Below are positions 17,355 through 26,378 of a stretch of 64,000 nucleotides of DNA, in pieces; the stretch's first letter is position 1, and each line of letters begins with the position of its first letter. The notes beneath the pieces were generated by a model, which had not been told where the DNA came from, ran no database searches, and worked only from the letters and a program-made list of their open reading frames with translations. The position numbers and the translations under genes are program-made. This DNA comes from Aquabacter sp. L1I39 (GTDB taxonomy: Bacteria; Pseudomonadota; Alphaproteobacteria; Rhizobiales; Xanthobacteraceae). The stretch lies in NCBI RefSeq assembly GCF_017742835.1, contig NZ_CP072392.1, positions 4,673,597 to 4,737,596 on the forward strand. The letters run 5' to 3'.

Positions 17355-19912
17355 GGGACACCTGCCTGAGCGAACAGCGCCGCCGCGCCAATTGCGGCCA
17401 CGACCAGCGTGAAGCCCTGCCAGATGCTCCAGGCGCGCACCGCGCCAGCGGCCGGCATCCCGCGCCAGGCCGTCTCCAGCGCGAAGGCGCTGAAGAGCAG
17501 CGCAACGGCCACATGAAGCCCGGCATAGGCCAAGATGGCCATGCGCACCGCATCCGCCGCGTGGCGGGTGGGGTCGGGCAGGAGCACAAGGGCGATTCCC
17601 CCGAGCACGACGAGCGCTCCGCCATTGGCGGCCACCGCTCCAGCGAGGAGGCCGGTCACAGGCCGGCCGGCCGGCGTGCGGCTGAGGCCGCGGGCGCTGG
17701 CGGCGGCCAGGGCCAGCAGGCCCAGCACGGCCGCAACGCCCATAGGCAGGGGCATGCCCTCCAAAGGCCAGGGCGGCGGTGTGCCGGGCGTCACGACCCC
17801 GAGATAGGCAAGGCCGAACAGCAGCGAGGCGTAGAAGACCCCGTCGGCGAACAGCAGGGCGAGCAGGCCGCTCTGGGTCAAGGTCGGCCCATGGCCCGGC
17901 ACGAAGGGCAAGTGCAGATCTGGGGCCACGTCCACCCCCTCAAGGCCGGGCAGCGGGGCGGGCGCCCGGCGCGCCCAGATCCAGATGAGGCCCGCCACGG
18001 GAATGAGCGCCAACGGCGCCAGCGCATACTGGCCGAACAGCATCAAGAGCACGAAGGCACAGATGGCGAGCGCCAGCAGGAGCGGGAGCCGCGTGTTGAA
18101 GGGCAGGATCGCCACATGCTCCGGCTGCGCCGTGCCCACGGAGGTGACGAGGATCTCGCGCAGGCCGCGCGGCGCCCCGGGTAGCATCCCCTCCCCGCGC
18201 GCCAGCGGCAGGGCCGCGCCCTCCGCCCGCGCCTGCAGATGAGGTCCGGGAAGGGAAGCGAAATTGTAGTTGGGCGGCGGCAGGGCCAGCGCCCAGTCCA
18301 ACGTGGGCGCGCCCCATGGATTGCGCCGGCTGCGCTTGCCCAGCCCCGCCTGAAGGGCGACATCGATCAGGAATGTCGCGAAGCCGATGGCCATGACGAA
18401 GCCGAAGAAGGACGAGGCGAGGTTGAGGAGCACCCATTCGGGATTGCCGGCATAGGAGGGAATGCGGCGCGGCATGCCCATCAGGCCGGTCAGGTGCATC
18501 AGGAAGAACGTACCGTGGAAGCCCACCAGGATCAGGACGAAGGCTGCCTCGCCCAGGCCCTTGATGCGGGTGCGCCCGCTCATCATGGGCATCCACCACG
18601 TCACCCCCGCCAGCATGGGAAAGACGAAGCCGCCGATCAGCACATAATGCAGATGCGCCGTCACGAAGGCGGTGTCGTGCACCTGCCAGTTGAACGGCAC
18701 CACCGCCAGCATCACCCCCGTGAGCCCGCCCATGACGAAGGTCAGGAAGAAGCCCAGCACATAGAGCATGGGCAGCTTCAGCTGTGGCCGCCCCCGCCAC
18801 AATGTGCCGATCCAGGAGAAGACCTGCACGGCGGTGGGCACCGCCACCAGCATGGAGGCGGCGGAGAAGAAGGCGAGCGCCAGATGGGGAATGCCCACCG
18901 CGAACATGTGGTGCACCCACAGCCCGAAGCTCAAGAAAACCATGCCCAAAATGGCCGCGACGATGGCGCCATAGCCGACGATGGTGGTGCGCGAAAGCAC
19001 CGGGATGATGGTGGAAAGCACCCCCGCCGCCGGCAGGAAGATGATGTAGACCTCCGGGTGCCCGAACAGCCAGAACAGGTGCTGCCACAAAAGCGGATCC
19101 CCGCCCCGCGTCGGATCGAAGAAGGGCCAGCCGAAGGCGCGTTCCAGTTCCAGCAGCACCGAGCCGAGGATGAGCGGGGGAAAGCCCGCCAGCATCATGG
19201 CCGCCGTGCCCAGCATGTACCAGGCAAAGAGCGGCATCTGGGTCAGCTTCATGCCCGGGGCCCGCAGGCGCAGGATGGAGACCATCAGCTCGATGGCGGC
19301 CGAAAGGGCGGAAATCTCGACGAAGGTCACCCCCAGCAGCCACACATCCGCATTGATTCCCGGCGCATAGGCGCGGCCGGAGAGGGGCGTGTACATGAAC
19401 CACCCCTCCGCCGGCGCCACCCCCGCCAGCAGCGCGGCGATGAGGATGGTGCCGCCGAGGAGATAGCACCAATAGCCGAGCGCCGAGAGGCGGGGAAAGG
19501 CGAGGTCCCGCGTGCCCAGCATCTTCGGCAAGAGGAACATGGCCAGCCCCTCCAGCAACGGGATGGCGAACAGGAACATCATGATGCTGCCGTGCATCGT
19601 GAAGATCTGGTTGTAGAGCCCGTTGTCGAGGAAGGCGCCGTGCGGGGTGGCCAGTTGCGCCCGGATCAGCATGGCCAGCAACCCGCCAATGCCGAAGAAG
19701 ACGAAGGCGGTGGCCATGAAGCGCAGGCCGAGCGTGGCATGGCTGAGGCTGGTGACCTGGCCCATGAGGCCGGGATCGTTGCGCCAGACGGCATCGAGCT
19801 GCCGGTGAAGGGCGAGCGCCCGGCGGCGGGGATTGGCGCCGTGCGGAACCATCTCGGACGGCTGGGGCGAAGGGGGCGGCGAAGGGGTTGGCGAAAGGGA
19901 TGGCGTCGTCAT
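17351..19912 (-). CDS. Cytochrome c oxidase, subunits I and III fused
   Basis: This 853-residue protein joins a haem-copper oxidase subunit I (about residues 40-570) to a subunit III-like domain (about 660-850). In subunit I the haem ligand region FTMHGSIMMF, the Cu-B motif GHPEVY, the WVHHMF pair and the AHLHYVLIGG haem pair are all present, so the catalytic centre looks complete and of the A type. The D-channel entrance motif, normally DMAFPRMNN, reads DLAFPRLSA here, losing both asparagines. The chosen start is the ATG that overlaps the subunit II stop; an open frame of 34 codons upstream is the subunit II shadow. The enzyme reduces oxygen with cytochrome c electrons at the inner membrane. 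Confidence 0.88.
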   Translation of the reverse strand: MTTPSLSPTPSPPPSPQPSEMVPHGANPRRRALALHRQLDAVWRNDPGLMGQVTSLSHATLGLRFMATAFVFFGIGGLLAMLIRAQLATPHGAFLDNGLYNQIFTMHGSIMMFLFAIPLLEGLAMFLLPKMLGTRDLAFPRLSALGYWCYLLGGTILIAALLAGVAPAEGWFMYTPLSGRAYAPGINADVWLLGVTFVEISALSAAIELMVSILRLRAPGMKLTQMPLFAWYMLGTAAMMLAGFPPLILGSVLLELERAFGWPFFDPTRGGDPLLWQHLFWLFGHPEVYIIFLPAAGVLSTIIPVLSRTTIVGYGAIVAAILGMVFLSFGLWVHHMFAVGIPHLALAFFSAASMLVAVPTAVQVFSWIGTLWRGRPQLKLPMLYVLGFFLTFVMGGLTGVMLAVVPFNWQVHDTAFVTAHLHYVLIGGFVFPMLAGVTWWMPMMSGRTRIKGLGEAAFVLILVGFHGTFFLMHLTGLMGMPRRIPSYAGNPEWVLLNLASSFFGFVMAIGFATFLIDVALQAGLGKRSRRNPWGAPTLDWALALPPPNYNFASLPGPHLQARAEGAALPLARGEGMLPGAPRGLREILVTSVGTAQPEHVAILPFNTRLPLLLALAICAFVLLMLFGQYALAPLALIPVAGLIWIWARRAPAPLPGLEGVDVAPDLHLPFVPGHGPTLTQSGLLALLFADGVFYASLLFGLAYLGVVTPGTPPPWPLEGMPLPMGVAAVLGLLALAAASARGLSRTPAGRPVTGLLAGAVAANGGALVVLGGIALVLLPDPTRHAADAVRMAILAYAGLHVAVALLFSAFALETAWRGMPAAGAVRAWSIWQGFTLVVAAIGAAALFAQAGVP

Positions 19913-20598
19913 GGGCGGGGCGCCTGCGTCAGCCGCGGGGGCCACAGGGCCGGATCGTGGGCGATCACGTCGAAGCGCATGTCGGCATGGTCCAGGCCAC
20001 AAAATTCCGCGCACAGGCCCTCATAGGTGCCGGGGCGGTCCGCCTGGATGCGCAGGCGGTTGGTCCGCCCGGGAATGGCGTCCATCTTGCCGCCGAGCCG
20101 GGGCACCCAGAAGGAATGGATCACATCGGCGGCGGTGATCAGCACGTCCACCGGCTGGCCCGCCGGCACATGGAGCACGCCTTGCGTTTCCACCGGGCCG
20201 TCGGGACCCTCATGGGTGAAGGTCCAGGACCATTGCCGGGCATGGGCGCGCACCTCCAGCGCCGGCCCATGGGGCAGGATGCGTTCACCCACCCAGATGG
20301 CCCCCGCCAGGGCGAGGGTGAGCACGCCGAGCGGGAACCAGACCCCGAGCCCGAAAGACCAGCGCCCTTCCCGCACCTGCCGGGGCCGGCCGAAGCCCAT
20401 GGCCACCAGCGCCAGCACCATCCCGGTAAGCCCCGCCGCCCCGGTCAACATCGCCCACCACAACCCGGCCACGTCCTGCGCCACCGGCCCCGCGGGGGAA
20501 AGCGCGGAGAGCGGCCCCCGGCATCCTGCCAGCAGAAGGGGAACCCCCAGCAGCGCCGCGCACTTCACCGGAGAGGCCCCCTTTGACGCAAAGGACAT
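19909..20598 (-). CDS. Cytochrome c oxidase subunit II
   Basis: The 229-residue protein starts with a lipoprotein-type signal (LLGVPLLLAGC) and has two membrane spans. A cupredoxin domain carries the Cu-A ligands: the His in VIHSFWVPRLGG and the cluster CAEFCGLDHADM with two Cys, one His and one Met. It lacks a fused cytochrome c domain, so electrons come from a separate cytochrome. The start at 20598 begins MSFASKG; a longer open frame upstream runs antisense to the divergent gene. Its stop overlaps the start of the fused I+III subunit. Confidence 0.9.
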   Translation of the reverse strand: MSFASKGASPVKCAALLGVPLLLAGCRGPLSALSPAGPVAQDVAGLWWAMLTGAAGLTGMVLALVAMGFGRPRQVREGRWSFGLGVWFPLGVLTLALAGAIWVGERILPHGPALEVRAHARQWSWTFTHEGPDGPVETQGVLHVPAGQPVDVLITAADVIHSFWVPRLGGKMDAIPGRTNRLRIQADRPGTYEGLCAEFCGLDHADMRFDVIAHDPALWPPRLTQAPRP

Positions 20599-20601
20599 TG
20601 C

Positions 20602-21111
20602 ATGGAGACGCGCGCCCCCCTCTTGGACCCGCTGGAGGAACGGCGGGCCCTTGAGGACACCGAATCCCGCATCGCCCTTGCCGGCCATCCCCTCCACGCC
20701 ATGCTGGTGGCCTTTCCCATCGCGCTGTCCTTCTGCACGCTGGGCGCGGACCTGCTCTATCTGTGGACCGGGTCGAGCTTCTGGTCCCATGCGGCCGGCT
20801 ATGCGGTGTTCGGCGCCTTCGTGATGGGCGTGCTGGCGGGCCTCACCGGGGCTGCCGAATTGCTGCTGGTGCGCGGCATCCGCAACCGTTCGTCCAGCTG
20901 GACGCACTTCATCCTCGCAGTGATGTTGCTCTCGATCCTCGGCGCCAACTGGCTGGTGCGCATCGGCAACCCCGACGGAGCGGTGCTGCCGGTGGGGCTG
21001 GCCCTGTCGCTGGTGGCGGCGGGGATGACCGCGCTGACCGGCTGGCATGGGGGGAAGCTCGTCTTCGACTATCAAATCGGCACCAGCACCGACGGCAAAG
21101 ACCGGTCCTGA
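20602..21111 (+). CDS. DUF2231-type membrane protein divergent from the oxidase
   Basis: The 169-residue protein has four hydrophobic segments and the motif GHPLHAMLVAFPIALSF near residue 28, typical of the DUF2231 family of small membrane proteins. Their function is not established; they often lie near oxidases, cytochromes or haem proteins. The start is only three bases from the start of the divergent subunit II gene, so the two promoters must lie inside the opposing coding sequences. The 3' end overlaps a convergent membrane-protein gene by 40 bp. Confidence 0.7.
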   Translation: METRAPLLDPLEERRALEDTESRIALAGHPLHAMLVAFPIALSFCTLGADLLYLWTGSSFWSHAAGYAVFGAFVMGVLAGLTGAAELLLVRGIRNRSSSWTHFILAVMLLSILGANWLVRIGNPDGAVLPVGLALSLVAAGMTALTGWHGGKLVFDYQIGTSTDGKDRS

Positions 21112-21581
21112 GGGGTCTTGAGATCCTGCGGCAACGCATCCACCAGCGGCTGCAGGTCGGGCTTGGCGAGGACGAGAAAGAGCACCGCCCCCATGCACAG
21201 GAAGCCGGCCGGCAGCGCGATGAACGCCGCCGGCGGCATGTCATAGTCGCCCCGCGCCTCGGAGGCCTGGACGGCAAGATGCCCAAGCCAGGCATGGACC
21301 AGCACCATGCCCACCACCGCCACGAGCTTGGCCATCAGCCAGTAATCCCGCAGCTCCAGCGTCAAGAACAGAACCGTGCCGGCGATGATGGCGAGGATCG
21401 CGGCGGGGGTCACGATGCGGGTATAAGCGGCATGGATCAGCAGCCGGAATTCGGAGAAGCCCGCCTGGGTGCGCACCTCCTCCCGCCGACCATAGGCATG
21501 CAGCACCACCGGCAGCGCGATGAGCCCGGCACACCACAGGCTGAGCGCCGCGATATGGACGGCCTTGAGGAGCGCGATCAT
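21072..21581 (-). CDS. CopD-like membrane protein
   Basis: The 169-residue protein has four membrane spans and opens with MIALLKAVHIAALSLWCAG, the opening of CopD-like and related integral membrane proteins. Conserved His11 in KAVHIAALSLW could bind haem or copper. It overlaps the CtaG-like gene by four bases, so both probably serve oxidase copper supply. The specific substrate is not shown by the sequence. Confidence 0.62.
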   Translation of the reverse strand: MIALLKAVHIAALSLWCAGLIALPVVLHAYGRREEVRTQAGFSEFRLLIHAAYTRIVTPAAILAIIAGTVLFLTLELRDYWLMAKLVAVVGMVLVHAWLGHLAVQASEARGDYDMPPAAFIALPAGFLCMGAVLFLVLAKPDLQPLVDALPQDLKTPQDRSLPSVLVPI

Positions 21582-22294
21582 GCTTGCGCCGCCTCCCGCC
21601 AGCCGCGCCGCAGCAGCAGGAGGCTGAGCACCGCCAGCGGCACCATGCCCGGCACCCACATGACGAGGCCGGCCAGTTGCTGGTCCGCCAGGGCATCCAG
21701 GCCATAGGGCAAGGTCACGCCCAGATGCTGGGGATAGATGAGGCGCGGCGCGAAGGCGAGGATGGCGCCGATCAGCCCCATTTGTCCCGCCACGGCAAGG
21801 ATCACCCCCGCGCCCGAGAGGCGCTCCCATGCCTGCGCGCCGTGGAAGACATGGGACCAGAACAGGACAGCCGCGCCCACCAGGCCCGCCTGCATCAGCC
21901 AGTAGAAGGGGGTGCTGCTCCAGGCGAGCCCATAGGCCGCCGGCAGATGCCACAGCCACAGCATGCCCGACAGGCCGAGGAAGCCCACTGTCCACCCGCC
22001 GGGAAGCGCCCGCGGCCAAGCCAGGGCGAGCGCCGGCGCGGCGATCAGCACCAGCACCAAGTGATGCACCGCCCGCGCCGAGAACAGCGCCACCGTCAGC
22101 GCGCACAAGGGCGAGACGAACGCCACGCACAGGGCCGCCCCGGCGAGGGCCGCCGGTCCCTTTCGCATGCGGGGGAGGCACAGCGCGGCGAGGAGCGGGG
22201 CCAGGGACAGGAGGATGGGCCACAAAGCGAGGTTCCAACTCGCCCACAGCGCCTCCGGCACGGGGGCGGGTCCGCAATAGGGGATGTCATCCAT
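21578..22294 (-). CDS. CtaG-like cytochrome c oxidase assembly protein
   Basis: The 238-residue protein has about seven membrane spans and the features of the caa3-type CtaG family: SARAVHHLVLVLIAAP, LWLWHLPAAYG, FWSHVFHG and the C-terminal YPQHLGVTLPYGLDALADQQ followed by AGLVMWVPGM. Members help assemble the copper centres of cytochrome oxidases. The start at 22294 (MDDIPYCG) fits the first membrane span; the open frame extends further upstream through low-complexity sequence that I left out. The neighbours support an oxidase role. Confidence 0.8.
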   Translation of the reverse strand: MDDIPYCGPAPVPEALWASWNLALWPILLSLAPLLAALCLPRMRKGPAALAGAALCVAFVSPLCALTVALFSARAVHHLVLVLIAAPALALAWPRALPGGWTVGFLGLSGMLWLWHLPAAYGLAWSSTPFYWLMQAGLVGAAVLFWSHVFHGAQAWERLSGAGVILAVAGQMGLIGAILAFAPRLIYPQHLGVTLPYGLDALADQQLAGLVMWVPGMVPLAVLSLLLLRRGWREAAQA

Positions 22295-22493
22295 TCCGGC
22301 CTCCGGGCAACTGACGGCAAGGCGCAACGCCGCGAGCGGGAGGGCCGCCCGGAAGGGTAAGGCCCGGCCAGAGCGCACGCGCCCCGCGCTCCGGCGCTGC
22401 CTTACGCAACGGCACGCGCGGCAAAGGGTTCCCCGAAAGGCCGCGCGTGCCGGTGGACAAGGGCGGGCGGACCTTCCGCCCTCCCACCCCGCC

Positions 22494-24776
22494 TCAGGCC
22501 GGCAGGACATGCACCGGCACGGACTTGGCGGCCGGCGTCTTGGATTCCCGGTCATGGTGCCAAAGCGGCATCAGGGCATTGCATTCGGGGTAGTAGGAGG
22601 CACAGGTGCCGGGCGGCAGGTCGTAATCGATCACCTGGAAGCCAGTCATTTCCCGATGGATGCCGTCCTCCACCGCGGTCACGATGCGGGCCTCCCCATT
22701 GGCGGCGAGGCCGAGCCGCAGCCGGTCGTCGCGATTCATCATGATGATCATGCGCGAGCCGCTGAGCCCGCGCGGGCGATCCACATAGCCATAGATGGTG
22801 GTGTTGAACTGGTCGTTGGAGCGCAGGGTGACGAGACGCAGAATGTCCGCATCCGCGCCATCGTCGAAGCTTGCGCACAGGCCGGCGGGAATGTGGAAAT
22901 TGGCCTTGCCGTTGGGGGTCTCCCAGATGCGCTCGCGGGCTGGAACGGGCCGGGGAAAGCCGCCGGGCGTGTCCAGCCGGGCATTGAAATCATGGAAGTC
23001 TTTCGGAAAGGACGCCTCAATGGCCTCGCGCACCCGGCCATAATCCGCCACCCAATCGTCCCAGGGCACGCGCGGGTTGGGCGGCAAGGTGGCCTTGGCG
23101 ATCTCCGCCACGATGCGGGGTTCCGACAGGAGGGTCGGCGCCGCCGGCTCGAACTTGCCGCGCGAGGCGTGAATGCAGGTGGTCGAATCCTCCATGGTGA
23201 CGATCTGGGGCCCGCTCGCCTGCAGGTCGATCTCCGAGCGCACCAGGGTCGGCAGGAGGAAGGTGGTGCGGGCGGTGACGAGATGGGTGCGGTTGAGCTT
23301 GGTGGCCACCTGGACGGACAGATCGAGCCCCCGCCACTTCTCTTCCATCAAGGTGCGCTCGGGAATGGCGCGCACGAAATTGCCGCCGAGGCCGATGAAG
23401 GCCCGCAGCCGCCCTTCGACCATCGCCTCGCACGCCTCCACCGTGTTGAGGCCGTCCTGGCGCGGCGGGTCGAAGCCGAACTGCTCGGCCATGCGGTCGA
23501 GCGGGACAAGGTCCACCTTTTCCGCAATCCCGACGGTGCGCTGGCCCTGAACATTGGAATGGCCCCGCACCGGGCAGATGCCGGCGCCAGGCTTGCCCAT
23601 ATGGCCCCCCATGAGCAGCAGGTTCACCAGCATCTGCACATTGTCGATGCCGAGGCGGTGCTGGGTGAGGCCCATGCCGTAAATGCCGATCACCGCCTTG
23701 GCGCGGGAAAACGTCACCGCCGCCGCCTCCAGGGCCGATTGCGACAGGCCGGAGGCGAGGCGGATCTCGTCCCAGCCGGTCTCCCGCACCAGCACCTCGA
23801 AGGCGGCAAAGCCATCGGTATGCGTGGCGATGAAGTCCCGGTCGAGCACCGGTGCGCCGCCAGCCGCGCGGGCCTCGTCCTCCAGGGCGAAAAGCGTTTT
23901 CGCCATGCCCAGCATGGCCGCAATGTCCCCGCCCGCGCGCACCTGGTAGTATTGGGTGGCAATGGGGGTCGGGCTGTTGGTGAGCATCTGGCCCGGGCGC
24001 TGGGGATTGACGAATTCCTCCCAGCCCTTTTCTCGCAAGGGGTTGAACACGACGATGGGGACGTCGCGCTCCCGCGCCTCCTGGAGCACATGCAGCATGC
24101 GCGGGGCGTTTGAGCCCACATTCTGGCCGAAGGCGAAGATGCAGTCGGTCTTGTCGAAATCCTCCAGCAGCACCGTGCCCACGGACGTGCCGATGCTGGG
24201 CGGCAGGGCCACGGACGTGGTCTCGTGGCACATATTGGAGCTGTCCGGCAGGTTGTTGCAGCCATAGAGCCGCGCCAGCAGCTGGTACATGTAGGAGGTT
24301 TCCAGCGAAGCGCGGCCGGACGCGTAGAAGATCACCTCCTGCGGCGGGAAGTTGCGCAACTGGGCGCCAATCTCGGTAAACGCCGCCTCCCACGGCACTT
24401 CCAAATACGTGTCGGTCGCCGGATCATAGCGCAGGGGATGGGTGATGCGGCCCTGCTTCTCCAGATCATGGTCCGACCAGCCGAGCAGTTCGCTCACGGT
24501 GTGGCGGGCGAAGAAATCGGGCGTGGCGCGGTCGGATGTGGCATCCCAGAACGTCGCCTTGGCGCCGTTCTCGCAGAACTCCGCCACATGAGGCTGCGCG
24601 GGCTTGGCCCAGGCGCAGCTGGTGCACATGTATCCGCCGGTCTTGTTGTGGTCCGTCATCAGCGGCGCCAAGGCGGCCACCGCCCTCTCCTCCAGCGAAT
24701 GCTTGGCCAGCGACTTGACGGACCCCCACCCTCCCACGGGCTGGTCATAGGCTTCGTGGTGGGCGCGCTCGGTCAT
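22494..24776 (-). CDS. FdhF/YdeP-family molybdopterin oxidoreductase
   Basis: The 760-residue protein belongs to the molybdopterin (bis-MGD) oxidoreductases related to formate dehydrogenase alpha chain and E. coli YdeP. It contains GYMCTSCAWAKP near residue 50, FYASGRASLETSYMYQLLAR, CHETTSVALPPSIGTSVGT and the C-terminal domain with YGYVDRPRGLSGSRMII. A complete four-Cys iron-sulfur motif at the N-terminus is not present, which is usual for the YdeP branch. The physiological substrate of this branch is unsettled. It stands alone, with a 17-bp palindrome 57 bp upstream of the start. Confidence 0.82.
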   Translation of the reverse strand: MTERAHHEAYDQPVGGWGSVKSLAKHSLEERAVAALAPLMTDHNKTGGYMCTSCAWAKPAQPHVAEFCENGAKATFWDATSDRATPDFFARHTVSELLGWSDHDLEKQGRITHPLRYDPATDTYLEVPWEAAFTEIGAQLRNFPPQEVIFYASGRASLETSYMYQLLARLYGCNNLPDSSNMCHETTSVALPPSIGTSVGTVLLEDFDKTDCIFAFGQNVGSNAPRMLHVLQEARERDVPIVVFNPLREKGWEEFVNPQRPGQMLTNSPTPIATQYYQVRAGGDIAAMLGMAKTLFALEDEARAAGGAPVLDRDFIATHTDGFAAFEVLVRETGWDEIRLASGLSQSALEAAAVTFSRAKAVIGIYGMGLTQHRLGIDNVQMLVNLLLMGGHMGKPGAGICPVRGHSNVQGQRTVGIAEKVDLVPLDRMAEQFGFDPPRQDGLNTVEACEAMVEGRLRAFIGLGGNFVRAIPERTLMEEKWRGLDLSVQVATKLNRTHLVTARTTFLLPTLVRSEIDLQASGPQIVTMEDSTTCIHASRGKFEPAAPTLLSEPRIVAEIAKATLPPNPRVPWDDWVADYGRVREAIEASFPKDFHDFNARLDTPGGFPRPVPARERIWETPNGKANFHIPAGLCASFDDGADADILRLVTLRSNDQFNTTIYGYVDRPRGLSGSRMIIMMNRDDRLRLGLAANGEARIVTAVEDGIHREMTGFQVIDYDLPPGTCASYYPECNALMPLWHHDRESKTPAAKSVPVHVLPA

Positions 24777-24832
24777 GTCCTGCTCCTTGCCTGTCCAAGG
24801 CCAATGACCGGGCGGGACTTATGTTCCACCAC

Positions 24833-24849
24833 GTCATATCGCATATGAC
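24833..24849. promoter_or_regulatory. 17-bp palindrome upstream of the YdeP-type oxidoreductase gene
   Basis: GTCATATCGCATATGAC has perfect 7-base arms around CGC. It lies 57 bp upstream of the oxidoreductase start codon, inside its presumed promoter, and resembles an operator for a dimeric repressor. No regulator gene is adjacent. Confidence 0.5.
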
Positions 24850-25039
24850 CCACGACGCCCGGTGCCTTTGACCTCTCAAGGGCATGCGGACGATCAGGAA
24901 GACGAGGCGCCGGCCGCCCCGAGGGTTTAGGGGCGCTCACGTTGCCGGCGGGACAGCGCTGCCCTTCCGCCATCCGCACGGGTCTAAGGCTCCGTTCGTG
25001 GTATCGTAGTCACCCGCCTGCGCCTTTCAGCCACCGCCC

Positions 25040-26200
25040 ATGATCGAACTCAACCTCTCAACCGTTCTCATGCTGCACGTGTCGGTGCTTCTGGCGGGCT
25101 GCGGCGCCTTCTTCCATTTTCGCCGCCTCGGCGTGAAGCCCGGCGCCCTGACTTGGCTCGGAATGGGCTACGGGACACAGGCGCTCGGCGCCTTCCTGGC
25201 GGCCATGGGCGCGCAGAACCGGCTGGCGACGGAGGTGTGGGAAGGCGCCAGCCTCTGGTTGGGCATAACCGGCTACGGACTGCTCTGGGCGGGCTTGTGC
25301 CGGCTGAGCCGCGGACACAAGCGGGCGCGCGACGGCTGGATCGTGGTGGTGGTGCCCCTTGGCTGCCTCGTGCTCGCGGCCGCCACCGGATCCCTGGCAT
25401 TGGATCTCCGGCGCGCGACGATCTTCCATCTGGCGAGCTTGGGTTTCCTTTCGGCCGCGGCCTTGAACATCCACCGCGACGACGCCGCTGAGCCCTTGCG
25501 CTCGCGCACCCTCCTGACCGCACTGCTGGTCGTCTTCGCGCTCTCCTTCCTCCTTGGGCTCGCCCTCATCCTGGCCGGGGTCGCACCGCCGGAACGGCTG
25601 GCCCTGGTCTTCTTCGTCCAGATCCTGTGCTATTTCGCGCTGGCTCTTTTCGTGTCGGGCCTGCTCACCGAGCGCCTCGCCGCCGATCTGCGCGGCCTTG
25701 CCGAGCGCGACCCCCTGACGGGGCTCGGGAACCGGGCACGGCTCGACCACCTCCTGCCCCTGACACCGGAAGCAGGGATGGCCGCCATCATGCTGGACAT
25801 CGACCACTTCAAGCGCATCAACGACCGGCATGGCCACCTGGCCGGCGACAAGGTGCTGAGCGCGCTCGGCCATCTGCTCCGCACGGAGCTGCGCGAGAGC
25901 GATCCATGCATCCGGTTTGGCGGCGAGGAATTCCTGATCATGGTGAAGGAGGCCGACGCCCTGCAACTCGCCGAACGGTTGCGGGTCCGCCTCGCCGCGC
26001 ATGAGCTGGAGCTTGGCTTGGACAAGCCGCTGCGCATCACTGCCAGCTTCGGCATCGCGGTGAACGGCCCCTGTCCCTCAACCTGGGGCACTCTCATCGC
26101 GGCCGCCGACCACGCCCTCTATGAAGCCAAGGCCGCGGGCCGCAATCGCGTGGTCGTGGCCGAACCCAGCAGCTTTGCCACCGGGGCCGTCACCGGCTGA
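25040..26200 (+). CDS. Membrane-bound diguanylate cyclase (GGDEF)
   Basis: The 386-residue protein has about seven N-terminal membrane spans (residues 5-205) and a C-terminal GGDEF domain from about residue 220. Metal-binding Asp is in MLDIDHFKRIND, and the active loop is GGEEF. RESD sits five residues before it, a product-inhibition I-site. All residues needed to make cyclic di-GMP from GTP are therefore visible. No EAL domain is present. The N-terminal sensor is not a family I can name. The gene is monocistronic and convergent with the next gene. Confidence 0.87.
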   Translation: MIELNLSTVLMLHVSVLLAGCGAFFHFRRLGVKPGALTWLGMGYGTQALGAFLAAMGAQNRLATEVWEGASLWLGITGYGLLWAGLCRLSRGHKRARDGWIVVVVPLGCLVLAAATGSLALDLRRATIFHLASLGFLSAAALNIHRDDAAEPLRSRTLLTALLVVFALSFLLGLALILAGVAPPERLALVFFVQILCYFALALFVSGLLTERLAADLRGLAERDPLTGLGNRARLDHLLPLTPEAGMAAIMLDIDHFKRINDRHGHLAGDKVLSALGHLLRTELRESDPCIRFGGEEFLIMVKEADALQLAERLRVRLAAHELELGLDKPLRITASFGIAVNGPCPSTWGTLIAAADHALYEAKAAGRNRVVVAEPSSFATGAVTG

Positions 26201-26378
26201 TCCCCGCCGCCACGGCGCAAGAGGAGGGAAGCGAACTTACTTTGTTCTGTGATCGTTTGAGCGAGCAAATCCATCAGCCTGCACCCGCACCAGGCCATGG
26301 GACACGATCTCCCGTCCTCACCGTCCTCACCTGCCCCACGCCCGCGCAAAGCTCACCGCTGCGGGCGCTCGCCTGCCA

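Noticed and set aside
18239..20026. A 595-codon plus-strand open frame across the cytochrome oxidase gene
   Set aside because: It is antisense to the subunit I gene, is extremely rich in His, Gln, Glu and Gly, has no motif, and is a composition effect of high GC at third positions.
22284..24113. A 609-codon plus-strand open frame opposite the YdeP-type oxidoreductase
   Set aside because: It is the mirror frame of a clear molybdoenzyme gene and has no recognisable domain or ribosome binding site.
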